This document shows positions 44,411 to 52,805 of a DNA stretch of 64,000 bases, piece by piece; position 1 is the first letter of the stretch, and the number at the start of each line of letters is the position of its first letter. This DNA comes from Geomonas anaerohicana (GTDB taxonomy: Bacteria > Desulfobacterota > Desulfuromonadia > Geobacterales > Geobacteraceae). The notes beneath the pieces were generated by a model, which was not told the DNA's origin, did not search any database, and worked only from the letters and a program-made list of their open reading frames with translations. A program made the translations under genes and the position numbers. The stretch spans positions 1 to 64,000 of the forward strand of contig NZ_JAEMHL010000011.1 in the NCBI RefSeq assembly GCF_016458305.1, given 5' to 3'.

Positions 44411-44609
44411 AGTCTGCAAGGGCAAGGTTGATGACTGAGGCAGGCACATCTCGAGGGGCTGTTTTCCTCTCATATGACACAATGTTTGTTCTTCCCATCC
44501 ATTCTGCGCCCCTTCTATAATTAAGGCAGCAGCTGTAGACAGCACGTTTCATCTGACGGTGCTACGACAAGTCCTGACGCCCGTGGGGCTGCCGGGAAGG
44601 AGGGAAGAC

Positions 44610-45035
44610 ATGAAAGACATCATCGACACACTGAAAGCGGACGGCTCCTTTCAGACCCTGCTCTCGCTGCTGGAGAGCGCCGGGCTGACTGAGAGGCTGC
44701 ACGGCGCGGGCGCCTTTACCCTGTTCGCTCCCAATGACGAGGCCTTCACACGCGTGAAGGTGGAGGTGATCGCGGCTGACAAGGACAAACTGGCCTCACT
44801 CCTCGCCTATCACGTGGTTAAGGGGAGCCACAGTTCGGCGCAGATCGCGCAGAACGATCACCTTTTAACCGAGAGTGGCAAATCGCTCAGTGTCCGTAGC
44901 CAAGGGGGCCGCCTCGTAATCGACAACGCGCAATATGTGCAGACAGACATAACCTGCGGCAACGGCTTGATCCAGGTCATCGACAACGTCTTCCTGCCCG
45001 AGTTTTCCGGCTGGTACTGCGGCGGCTGCTGCTGA
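44610..45035 (+). CDS. Fasciclin (FAS1) domain protein
   Basis: 141 residues from ATG 44610 behind AAGGAGGG. One FAS1 domain: the start DIIDTLKADGSFQTLLSLLE, the H1 block FTLFAPNDEAFTRV, the mid block LASLLAYHVVKGSHSSAQIA, and the H2 block ITCGNGLIQVIDNVFLP. FAS1 domains mediate adhesion and are usually exported, but this copy has no signal peptide. It ends in a Cys-rich tail (WYCGGCC), which could bind metal or form disulfides. Function unknown. Confidence 0.85.
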   Translation: MKDIIDTLKADGSFQTLLSLLESAGLTERLHGAGAFTLFAPNDEAFTRVKVEVIAADKDKLASLLAYHVVKGSHSSAQIAQNDHLLTESGKSLSVRSQGGRLVIDNAQYVQTDITCGNGLIQVIDNVFLPEFSGWYCGGCC

Positions 45036-45196
45036 CACTTGGTTTTCGCCCTCGTTGATTTCCTCTTGCTAACGCTTGTGCGATGGTAGTACGCTCAACT
45101 GCGCCCACAGGTCTGTCAATTCATGTTCAGGCGGGAGTGCAGAGGTGTCTCAGATAGCCTTTACTCCACATTCCCTTTGATTTCGTACGGCACAGC

Positions 45197-46885
45197 ATGA
45201 CTTACGCCCTCCCATACACCCGCCGTTTCCTGCCGGTTCTGCTGCTGGTTCTGTGTATGCTCACGCCCTGCTCCGGCTGGGCTGCGGCGGCGGGAACCAT
45301 CGTCGTCGGCGGCGACCACAACTATCCCCCGTACGAGTTCATCGACAAGGACGGCCACCCGGCCGGATTCAACGTCGACCTGACCCGCGCCATCGCCGAG
45401 GTGATGGGGATGACGGTGGAGATCCGCCTGGGGCGCTGGGAAGAGATACGGAAGGCGCTGCAGAGGGGCGAGGTGGATATCGTCCAGGGGATGGTCCAGG
45501 CGGAGGTTCGGGCGCGGGATTACGACTTCTCGCCACCGCACTCGATCATCAACCAGTCGGTCTTCGCCCGCCGCGGCACCAAGCCGGTCCGGGACCTGGG
45601 CGACCTGAAGGGAAAAGAGGTCTTCGTGCAAAACGGCGGCATGATGCACGACTACCTGCTGGAAAAAAACGTGGGCGCCGCCATCTTCCCGGTCGACACC
45701 CACATCGACGCGCTGCGCCAGCTAGCCGCCGGCAAGCACGACTACGCCCTAGTCGGCAACCTCCCCGGACTCTACCTGAGCCGCGAATTCGGCCTCTCCA
45801 ACATCGTCCCGGTGGGCCGGCTCTTCGCCGGTCAGCCGTACTGCTACGCCGTCAAAAAGGGGAACGACCAGATCCTGTCCCAGTTCAGCGAAGGGCTCGC
45901 CATCCTGAAGAACACCGGGCGCTATCAGAAGATCCACGACAAGTGGCTCGGCGCGCTGGAGCCGCCTGTCGTATCTTGGCGCAAGATCCTCACCTATGCC
46001 GCCATCACGGCGCTGCCGCTTTTGCTGCTGCTGAGCGCCATCGGCTACATCAACCGCAGGCTCGCCAAAGAAGTAGCGCTGCGCACCCAGGAGATGCAGT
46101 TGCAGCAGCAGCAACTGATCCAGGCGGACAAGATGGCGTCGCTCGGGGTCCTAGTCTCCGGCATCGCCCACGAGATCAACAACCCGACCGGGCTTTTGCT
46201 CTACAACCTGCCGGTATTGAAGAAGATCTTCCGCTCTGCCGAAGAGCACCTGGAACAGCGCTTCCAAAAGGAAGGGGACTTCATGATCGGGGGGCTGCGC
46301 TACTCCCAGTTTCGCGAGGACATCCCGCTGCTCATCGACGAGATGCACGACGGCGCCACCCGCATCAAGCGCATCGTAGAGGACCTCAAGGATTTCGCCC
46401 GCAAGGACACTTCGCAGATGGACCAGTCGGTCCTTTTGAACGACGTGGTCCGTGCCGCGCTCAGGCTGGTGGACAACTCCATCCGCAAGACCACCGGCAA
46501 CGTCGTCACCGACCTCGCCGACGGCCTCCCCGCGGTCCGGGGCAACGCGCAACGCATCGAGCAGGTGGTGGTCAACCTGATTCTCAACGCCTGCCAGGCG
46601 CTCCCCGACCCGGCCAAGGGGATCTTCCTCACCACCGGCTTTGACGCCGAGCGCAACGAAGTGCTCCTGCTGGTGCGTGACGAGGGGGTCGGCATCGCCA
46701 GCGATGACCTGCACCGTATCGCGGACCCCTTCTTCACCACCAAGCGCGAGACCGGCGGCACGGGCCTCGGCCTGTCGGTGTCGGCCTCCATCATCAAGGA
46801 ACACCAGGGCACCATGGTCTTCGAGTCGCAGCAGGGCGAAGGGACTACGGTACGGGTGGCACTGCCCGCCCTGCAAGGAGCATGA
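45197..46885 (+). CDS. Sensor histidine kinase with periplasmic SBP_bac_3 domain
   Basis: 562 residues. A signal/TM segment (FLPVLLLVLCMLTPCSGWAA) precedes a family 3 solute-binding domain (about 33-255: IVVGGDHNYPPYEFIDKDGH, ALQRGEVDIVQGMVQ). A TM helix (about 265-285) and a short coiled coil come next. The kinase core has His in VSGIAHEINNPTGLLLYNLP (about 321), NLILNACQALPDP, DEGVGIASDD and GTGLGLSVSASII. It should sense an amino acid or organic acid directly. The stop overlaps the ATG of the sigma-54 activator gene, and a symporter gene follows. Confidence 0.92.
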   Translation: MTYALPYTRRFLPVLLLVLCMLTPCSGWAAAAGTIVVGGDHNYPPYEFIDKDGHPAGFNVDLTRAIAEVMGMTVEIRLGRWEEIRKALQRGEVDIVQGMVQAEVRARDYDFSPPHSIINQSVFARRGTKPVRDLGDLKGKEVFVQNGGMMHDYLLEKNVGAAIFPVDTHIDALRQLAAGKHDYALVGNLPGLYLSREFGLSNIVPVGRLFAGQPYCYAVKKGNDQILSQFSEGLAILKNTGRYQKIHDKWLGALEPPVVSWRKILTYAAITALPLLLLLSAIGYINRRLAKEVALRTQEMQLQQQQLIQADKMASLGVLVSGIAHEINNPTGLLLYNLPVLKKIFRSAEEHLEQRFQKEGDFMIGGLRYSQFREDIPLLIDEMHDGATRIKRIVEDLKDFARKDTSQMDQSVLLNDVVRAALRLVDNSIRKTTGNVVTDLADGLPAVRGNAQRIEQVVVNLILNACQALPDPAKGIFLTTGFDAERNEVLLLVRDEGVGIASDDLHRIADPFFTTKRETGGTGLGLSVSASIIKEHQGTMVFESQQGEGTTVRVALPALQGA

Positions 46886-48309
46886 ACATGATCGACGCAC
46901 TGACCCCGGACTTCGAGATCCTCCTGGTGGACGACGAGGAGGCGTGGCTGCGCAGCATCAGCATGACCCTCGCCATGTCCGGGGGCATCAACAACGTGGT
47001 GCGCTGCTCCGACAGCAGGAAGGTCTCCGAGCTGCTCCGTTCCCGCCCCATCGGCCTGGTCCTCCTGGACCTGAACATGCCCAACCTCTCCGGACAGGAC
47101 CTCCTCCCCGCCATCATCGAAGAACACCCGGAGGTCCCGGTGATCGTGCTGAGCGGTCTGAACCAGGTTTCCGTCGCCGTGGAGTGCATGCAGAAAGGTG
47201 CTTTCGACTTCTTCGTGAAGACCGTTGAAGAGGAACGCCTGATCCAGGGGATCCACCGCGCCATCCGCATGATCGACCTGCAGCGGGAAAACCGGGAGAT
47301 GAGATCCCGCATCCTCAGCGACCGGCTGGAAAACGCCGAGGCCTTTGCCGATATCCTCACCGCTGATCGGGCCATGCTCTCCATCTTCCGCTACATCGAG
47401 GCGGTGGCCGGCAGCAGCCAGCCCATTCTGATCACCGGCGAAAGCGGCGTCGGCAAGGAACTGGTGGCGCGGGCGGTGCACAAGGTGAGCCGGCGCCCGG
47501 GCCAGCTGGTTTCGGTGAACGTGGCGGGACTGGATGACCAGATCTTCAGCGACACGCTCTTCGGCCACACCAGGGGTGCCTTCACCGGCGCGGAGTTGCC
47601 GCGTAGCGGCATGATCGAGCGGGCGGCGGACGGGACGCTGTTCCTCGACGAGATCGGGGACCTGGCCATCACCTCGCAGGTGAAACTTTTGCGCCTGTTG
47701 CAGGAGGGTGAGTACTTCTCCCTCGGCAGCGATGTGCCAAAACGGATGAATGCGCGCGTGGTGGTGGCCACCCACCACGATTTGGCCGCCAAGCAGGCCG
47801 CCGGCGAGTTCCGCAAGGATTTTTACTACCGCCTGTGCGGGCACCACATCCACATCCCGGCCCTGCGCGAGCGCCCGGACGACATCCCGCTCCTCTTCGA
47901 CCACTTCCTGGAGGAGGCCGCCCGCGACCTCAAGAAGAAGAAACCGACCGTCCCAAAAGAACTGCCGGTTCTGCTTACCAACTATCCCTTTCCCGGCAAC
48001 GTGCGCGAACTGCGGGCGCTGGTGTACGACGCCATGAGCCGCCACGAGGCGCACATGCTCTCCATGGAAACGTTCAAGAGGGTGCTGGGGAAGGACCAGC
48101 ACCGCGCCTTGCGGCTCAACGAGCAGGGGGAGCGCAGCGTCTTCGTCCCGACCGAGCCCCTCCCTGCCCTGCACGAAGTTGCCGACCTGCTGGTTGCCGA
48201 GGCGATGCGCCGGGCCGAGGGAAACCAGTCCATCGCCTGCCGCCTGATCGGGGTATCCCAACCCGCACTGAGCAAACGCCTCAAAAAGACTGGTGATTCT
48301 GCACTGTAA
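46882..48309 (+). CDS. Sigma-54-dependent response regulator (NtrC/DctD type)
   Basis: 475 residues. Receiver with Asp in GLVLLDLNMPNLSGQD (about 62). AAA+ domain: Walker A GESGVGKELVARAV (about 186), the sigma-54 contact loop GAFTGA intact in HTRGAFTGAELPRSG (about 231), and Walker B GTLFLDEIGDLA. C-terminal Fis-type helix-turn-helix (EGNQSIACRLIGVSQPALSK). It overlaps the kinase gene by ATGA. The next gene downstream has a strong sigma-54 promoter with repeated upstream motifs, so that symporter gene is the natural target. Confidence 0.94.
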   Translation: MNMIDALTPDFEILLVDDEEAWLRSISMTLAMSGGINNVVRCSDSRKVSELLRSRPIGLVLLDLNMPNLSGQDLLPAIIEEHPEVPVIVLSGLNQVSVAVECMQKGAFDFFVKTVEEERLIQGIHRAIRMIDLQRENREMRSRILSDRLENAEAFADILTADRAMLSIFRYIEAVAGSSQPILITGESGVGKELVARAVHKVSRRPGQLVSVNVAGLDDQIFSDTLFGHTRGAFTGAELPRSGMIERAADGTLFLDEIGDLAITSQVKLLRLLQEGEYFSLGSDVPKRMNARVVVATHHDLAAKQAAGEFRKDFYYRLCGHHIHIPALRERPDDIPLLFDHFLEEAARDLKKKKPTVPKELPVLLTNYPFPGNVRELRALVYDAMSRHEAHMLSMETFKRVLGKDQHRALRLNEQGERSVFVPTEPLPALHEVADLLVAEAMRRAEGNQSIACRLIGVSQPALSKRLKKTGDSAL

Positions 48310-48391
48310 TCACCATCACCCAACATAGTTTTACCCTCTCGCGCCGCCTCCGCGGCCGGGAGGGGTTCCGCTCCACCACCCTTCCGGAAAA

Positions 48392-48500
48392 CCCCTATAA
48401 CCTGCGTCTCCCCTATAACCTGCGACGAAACAGGCTAACCCCTCGTATCCCCACAACAAACCAGCCGCAGGGGCTTGCCTGCCGCCTATAGGTTATACCC
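48392..48500 (+). promoter_or_regulatory. Candidate upstream activator sites for the symporter promoter
   Basis: CCCCTATAACCTGCG occurs twice as a perfect direct repeat (48392-48406 and 48410-48424), 18 bp centre to centre. A related inverted copy CCTATAGGTTATACCCC lies at 48485-48501. They sit about 75-185 bp before the sigma-54 promoter, the usual range for enhancer sites of the adjacent activator type. Confidence 0.55.
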
Positions 48501-48575
48501 CCCCGTGCCTCCCCTACGCCACGCGCATTTCGTTAAGGTCCTGGAATTACGTCAAGGTAAGGCAAGAGAGCAGAA

Positions 48576-48592
48576 TTGGCAGTCCTCTTGCT
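48576..48592 (+). promoter_or_regulatory. Sigma-54 promoter of the symporter gene
   Basis: TTGGCAGTCCTCTTGCT has the -24 GG and -12 GC 12 bp apart and an intact TTGCT box. The predicted transcript starts near 48603, about 83 bases before the ATG. Confidence 0.8.
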
Positions 48593-48685
48593 ATCTGGGG
48601 GGTACTGCAGGATGTAGAAAACTATTTTATGGGAAGCTGTGAAATTGGGGACAACTATGCAATTCAACCTGAAGGAGAACGCGGC

Positions 48686-49975
48686 ATGAAAAAGAACAAA
48701 CTCACCCTCTACATCCTGGTGGCGATGATTCTCGGAATCGTCGTCGGCTACTTCTGTAACCTCAATGCACCGGACGCCAAGGCGGCCAAAGTCGTTGCAG
48801 GCTACTTCGACATCATCTCGTCGGTCTTTCTGCGCCTGATCAAGATGATCATCGCGCCGCTGGTCTTCGGCACCATCGTCTCCGGCATCGCCGGCAACGG
48901 CGACTCCAAGGCGATCGGCCGGATCGGGATCCGCGCCATGGGCTGGTTCCTGTGTGCCTCGGTGATCTCCCTGGTGCTGGGCATGGTGTTCGTCAACCTG
49001 TTCCAGCCCGGCGTGGGCACCTCGCTCCCCGCCCCGGCTACCGGCGCCACCACCAACCTTAACGTCGCCGCCCTCAACTTCAAGGATTTCGTCACCAACA
49101 TCTTCCCGACCAGCTTCCTCGATGCCATGGCGAAGAACTCCATCCTGCAGATCCTGATTTTCTCCGTTTTCTTCGGGTTCGCCATCGCCTCGTTCAAAGA
49201 CGACGCCACCAAGACCGTGGTCGCCTTCGTCAAGGAACTGGTGCACATCATGCTGAAGGTGACCGACTACGTCATGCAATTCGCCCCGGTAGGCGTCTTC
49301 GCCGCCATGGCGTCCTGCATTACCGTGCAGGGTCTCGGCGTGCTGACCACCTACGGCAAGTTCATCGGCAGCTTCTATATCGGCTTGATCGTGCTTTGGG
49401 CCGTGCTGATCGGCGCCGGCTATCTGTTCCTGCGTAACTCCACCTGGACCCTGCTCAAGCTGATCCGCGAGCCGATGCTGATCGCCTTCTCCACCGCCAG
49501 CAGCGAGGCGGCCTATCCGCAGACCCTGGAGTCCCTGGAGCGCTTCGGCGTGAAGGAGAAGGTCTCCGGTTTCGTGCTGCCGCTCGGCTACTCCTTCAAC
49601 CTGGACGGCTCCATGATGTACCAGGCCTTCGCCGTCATCTTCATCGCGCAGGTCTACAACATCGAACTTTCCATCTCCAAGCAGATCGCCCTGCTGCTGG
49701 TGATGATGCTGACCAGTAAGGGTATGGCCGGCGTGGCCCGCGCCTCGCTGGTGGTCGTTGCCGCCACCCTCCCCATGTTCAACCTTCCCGAGGCGGGTCT
49801 GCTGCTCATCATGGGCATCGACCAGTTCCTCGACATGGGCCGTACCGCGACCAACGTGATCGGCAACAGCATCGCCACCGCAGTAGTCGCCAAGTGGGAA
49901 GGCGACCTGGGGGCTGAGCCGGAGGCCGAGGAGGACGAAGAACTGGTCCTCGCCGCGGTGCCGGTGCAGGATTAG
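48686..49975 (+). CDS. Dicarboxylate/amino acid:cation symporter (DAACS family)
   Basis: 429 residues from ATG 48686 behind GAAGGAG; the in-frame Met at 48629 lies outside the SD. Eight hydrophobic segments and two re-entrant loops are expected. Family blocks: MIIAPLVFGTIVSGIAGNGD, the hairpin-1 serine-rich STASSEAAYPQTLESLERFG, and GYSFNLDGSMMYQAFAVIFI in TM7. It imports C4-dicarboxylates or acidic amino acids with H+ or Na+ at the inner membrane. The neighbouring SBP-kinase and sigma-54 activator should control it. Sequence alone does not decide dicarboxylate (DctA) against glutamate/aspartate (GltP). Confidence 0.92.
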   Translation: MKKNKLTLYILVAMILGIVVGYFCNLNAPDAKAAKVVAGYFDIISSVFLRLIKMIIAPLVFGTIVSGIAGNGDSKAIGRIGIRAMGWFLCASVISLVLGMVFVNLFQPGVGTSLPAPATGATTNLNVAALNFKDFVTNIFPTSFLDAMAKNSILQILIFSVFFGFAIASFKDDATKTVVAFVKELVHIMLKVTDYVMQFAPVGVFAAMASCITVQGLGVLTTYGKFIGSFYIGLIVLWAVLIGAGYLFLRNSTWTLLKLIREPMLIAFSTASSEAAYPQTLESLERFGVKEKVSGFVLPLGYSFNLDGSMMYQAFAVIFIAQVYNIELSISKQIALLLVMMLTSKGMAGVARASLVVVAATLPMFNLPEAGLLLIMGIDQFLDMGRTATNVIGNSIATAVVAKWEGDLGAEPEAEEDEELVLAAVPVQD

Positions 49976-50090
49976 CAACAGGCGGTGCCTTGCAGCGCCG
50001 CGCTCCTCGCCGTGAAGATCCTGCCCCGCCGCGAGCGACCGGAGCGGAGTGTGAGGAGTCTGAGGTTAGATAGATAGGTAAGTTGAGCAG

Positions 50091-50122
50091 ATGACGGCGT
50101 CCCCCCAAAGGGGACGCCGTCA
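50091..50122 (+). terminator. Rho-independent terminator
   Basis: Stem ATGACGGCGTCCCC / GGGGACGCCGTCAT followed by TGTTTGG, 115 bases after the symporter stop. Confidence 0.8.
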
Positions 50123-50206
50123 TTGTTTGGAGAACATCGGTCGAGGACACCGGCCCAGGCGTACGATGCAAGCCATCAACCCGTGCGCTGCTGGCGCTTC
50201 CCTACG

Positions 50207-50234
50207 TCTTTACACCTGTCGCATATCTTTACAC
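50207..50234 (+). promoter_or_regulatory. Direct repeat TCTTTACAC, candidate activator site
   Basis: TCTTTACAC occurs at 50207-50215 and again at 50226-50234, 19 bp apart, about 80-100 bp before the sigma-54 promoter of the PEP-CTERM gene. The same half-site appears as an inverted repeat in the terminator after that gene. Confidence 0.45.
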
Positions 50235-50308
50235 GACTTGATTTCCTATACCGCCAAAAGTTAGGCAACTGGGGCACTGCCTCCTCATAACTGCCCGACA
50301 TTCCTAGA

Positions 50309-50325
50309 TCGGCACGTTAGTTGCG
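50309..50325 (+). promoter_or_regulatory. Sigma-54 promoter of the PEP-CTERM gene
   Basis: TCGGCACGTTAGTTGCG: GG and GC are 12 bp apart and both CGGCACG and TTGCG fit the consensus. The expected start is near 50336, 36 bases before the ATG. Sigma-54 control of PEP-CTERM genes by the PrsK/PrsR pair is known in other exosortase-bearing bacteria. Confidence 0.75.
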
Positions 50326-50371
50326 ATACCCACGAACGTTGGGAAAAATCACCATAAGGGAGGGCACGAGA

Positions 50372-50920
50372 ATGAGAGCGATTTGGGCAGGAATTCTTAC
50401 CGCCACGCTGATGCTCGGCGCGACCGGGATCGCCGGGGCAACCGTCTACACGAGCACCACCGACCTGGACCGGATCCTGTTCGGCACCGGCAAGATCTCC
50501 TGGCAGCAGGATATGCCGGGGGACTTCACGATGCCGTACGACACCGTCAACAGTGCCAAGCTGACGATCTATTCGAACTTCGTGAACGGCGGCAACGACT
50601 ACGTGCAGGTCGAAAGCAACTTCGTGGGGACGCTCAAAAACGACACAGGCTGGGTCTGGTTCTGGAATCCAATGGAATCCACCAAGTTCGACGTCAGTTC
50701 GAGCATCTCCTCGCCCTGGGAGCAGGGTCAGTCCCTCGACGTCTCCCTCTTCTACAAGGAAAGCAGCTGTCTTGATTTTCTCTACCTGGACAAGTCTGTG
50801 CTGTGCCTCAACTATAACAACCAGACCGCCCCGGTCCCCGAGCCCGGCACCATGCTTCTCATGGGTGTAGGGCTGGCCGGAATCGCGGTGTACGGAAAAC
50901 GCCGTAGAAACGAGGCATGA
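50372..50920 (+). CDS. PEP-CTERM sorting-signal protein
   Basis: 182 residues from ATG 50372 behind AAGGGAGGG. Signal peptide MRAIWAGILTATLMLGATGI, then a beta-rich middle with no family that I recognise, which includes two cysteines about 17 residues apart near the end. The C-terminus VPEPGTMLLMGVGLAGIAVY followed by GKRRRN is a textbook PEP-CTERM signal: PEP motif, TM helix, basic tail. Exosortase should cleave it and place the protein at the cell surface or in the matrix. Exosortase itself is not in the window. Confidence 0.88.
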   Translation: MRAIWAGILTATLMLGATGIAGATVYTSTTDLDRILFGTGKISWQQDMPGDFTMPYDTVNSAKLTIYSNFVNGGNDYVQVESNFVGTLKNDTGWVWFWNPMESTKFDVSSSISSPWEQGQSLDVSLFYKESSCLDFLYLDKSVLCLNYNNQTAPVPEPGTMLLMGVGLAGIAVYGKRRRNEA

Positions 50921-50945
50921 CCTGCCGTTCGACCACTGCGGGATC

Positions 50946-50977
50946 AAGGGGCTTTACACAGAGTGTAAAGCCCCTTT
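50946..50977 (+). terminator. Rho-independent terminator with TTTACAC palindrome
   Basis: Stem AAGGGGCTTTACAC / GTGTAAAGCCCCTT followed by TTAC, 25 bases after the PEP-CTERM gene. Confidence 0.85.
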
Positions 50978-51261
50978 TACATGAACCTGATAATAGCGGT
51001 GCTCCTTACGGAAAGCCGTGCGGCTCAGATACGATCCCAAGACGGCAGCGCGAGAACTTGAGTGGTATTTCGCCGCAACCAGGCTTGAGGAACACACCAG
51101 AGGAGTCTATATACCACCACGGCAATCTCATTCCGTTGCAAGGTTCCCATCTGCCGCAGAGGTGGCGCCCTTAGGGAAAATTCGCAAGGAGGACTGGACA
51201 ATTGGATTAAAGGCCACTAAGCTTTTGGCGTGCTTTTATCGCGCTTTAAGGAGGTGCCACG

Positions 51262-51930
51262 ATGCCGGTCATTCCGGAACTTTTAGCAGCACATTACCAA
51301 GACCTCGCGATCAACGAATTCATTGCCTTCATGCTATTCCATGCGGAGAGGATGGACGCACATGCGGTCATCAAGGAGGGCGCGCCCGAATATTTTTCGG
51401 ACGGGCAAAGACTGAGGGAGATAGCGGCGAACCTGCGGCAGTTGCGGGACTCAGCCGCCACCGGAAACCGGGAGGCGAAAGCGAAGAAACTGGAAGTGTG
51501 GGAGGAGGGAAAGCTGGCGGTTGCCATGAACGTTCAGCACATCACCATGCTCTCCTTGCACCGCAAAGACCCTACCATTCTGCAGGAAACCGGACTGGAA
51601 CTGAAGCAAAAGCAGCATATCATGAAAACGTCGCTCAACCTGTTGACGGAGATTCCGGTGGTTACCGTTAAACATGTAAAGTCCCCATCAGGACCAGTCC
51701 CCGGTGCCGTTACGGTCATCATAACTCGTCCGAAGAATGCCCCGTGCGAACTGCAGATGAGTACCGATCCTTCCAACGAGGGTTCGTGGGGCGGTCAGGG
51801 AATTCACCAAAAAGTCCGGATTCAGTACCAGGGGCTTGAACCCGCAAGCCGGGTTTACTTCAGGGCCAGGCTTCACGTCGACGGCAAAACCGGTCCCTGG
51901 TCACAGGTCGCAACCATCATAGTTCTTTAA
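51262..51930 (+). CDS. Hypothetical protein with C-terminal fibronectin type III-like domain
   Basis: 222 residues from ATG 51262 behind AAGGAGG. The N-terminal 125 residues are helical and charged (LLAAHYQDLAINEFIAFMLF, LRQLRDSAATGNREAKAKKL) without a known motif. Residues about 130-222 form a beta-sandwich-like part (GLEPASRVYFRARLHVDGKT, GPWSQVATIIV) that resembles a fibronectin III repeat. There is no signal peptide. I do not recognise the whole protein; it has its own terminator. Confidence 0.7.
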   Translation: MPVIPELLAAHYQDLAINEFIAFMLFHAERMDAHAVIKEGAPEYFSDGQRLREIAANLRQLRDSAATGNREAKAKKLEVWEEGKLAVAMNVQHITMLSLHRKDPTILQETGLELKQKQHIMKTSLNLLTEIPVVTVKHVKSPSGPVPGAVTVIITRPKNAPCELQMSTDPSNEGSWGGQGIHQKVRIQYQGLEPASRVYFRARLHVDGKTGPWSQVATIIVL

Positions 51931-51953
51931 CCCCGCACAGGCACAAAAACGAC

Positions 51954-51987
51954 AAAGGCGGTTTCATTGTGCAATGAAGCCGCCTTT
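51954..51987 (+). terminator. Rho-independent terminator
   Basis: Stem AAAGGCGG..TTCATTG / CAATGAA..CCGCCTTT followed by TGTTG, 24 bases after the hypothetical protein gene. Confidence 0.85.
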
Positions 51988-52003
51988 TGTTGCGGTTCTA
52001 TCC

Positions 52004-52337
52004 GAAGTAGCAGAGACTCCCGACGAAATGCATCCACTTTTTTGCAAAGTGGTAGCGATTCTGGCCCAAGCGGTCCCGTTCTGATCAAAGTAGTAGCGAC
52101 TCCCGCCGAAATGGATACCGTTCTGTCCAAAGTAGAAGCAATTCCTGCCTAAACCCATCCCCTTTTTTGCAAAGTAGAAGCGTTTCGGGTCCAAACGGAT
52201 CCCGTTCCTAGCAAAGCAGTAGTGATTCCCGCCGAAATGGATCCGGTTCTTGTAAAAGTAGAAGTGATTCCGGCTTAAACGGATCCGGTTTAGACAGAAC
52301 CGTATCAGTTTCGGAAAAAGTCCCCCACCTTCTTCGA
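52004..52337. repeat. Degenerate 42-bp tandem repeat array, about 8 units
   Basis: Units begin at about 52004, 52046, 52087, 52129, 52171, 52213, 52255 and 52296; the spacing is 42 bp with two 41-bp units. Consensus start AAAGTAGAAGCGATTCCCGC followed by CGAAATGGATCCCGTTCT. The minus strand reads as 14-residue repeats (FYFGQNGIHFGGSR type) open from 52359 to 51964. The plus strand reads as KVEAIPAEMDPVLS-type repeats broken by TAA codons. I cannot say which strand, if either, was once translated. There are no spacers, so it is not a CRISPR array. Confidence 0.75.
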
Positions 52338-52805
52338 AAAAAGTCGCGACCTCTGGCAAAACTATTTCCGAATTGGTCCAATCCGGATCCTTTTTTCCGA
52401 AAGCGGATGCACTCTCAATTGCTATGGTTCTCCAAGTCTTGATTCCCCCTCCACACCCGGCAAAACGGATTCCTTATTCACCGAAAAATTTCCAAATGAT
52501 TTTAAAACGTCGCGGTTCTTCGATGATTCATTCCCGATTTGAACCGATCTGGAAGCGGTTTACACCAGACGGTTCCAGTTTGTGCAGAAACACCTTCAGT
52601 TCCACTGCAAACGGACCAGTTCACAAAGAGTTGGGCCTCAGAAAACGAGAAGGGCGCCAGGTTCTAAACCGAGCGGCTCGCGTTGCTCCTTTCAGCTTCA
52701 GGACGTTGACAAATATCATAACAACGCTAAAACTTTGGGGGAATCTCTTGTCCGAGAAATTGTCGTTTCACTCCTAGAGCATCAATGTACTGACGTGAGG
52801 GCACG
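52338..52805. other. Non-coding stretch right of the 42-bp array
   Basis: 468 bp with scattered fragments of the 42-bp unit (for example GGATCCTTTTTTCCG near 52387 and AAAACGGATTCC near 52462). It looks like further decayed copies, then the promoter region of the LytS-type kinase. No convincing gene. Confidence 0.45.

Noticed and set aside
52004-52337. Possible CRISPR array
   Set aside because: Units are contiguous 42-bp tandem copies without spacers and vary along their whole length; no cas genes are near.
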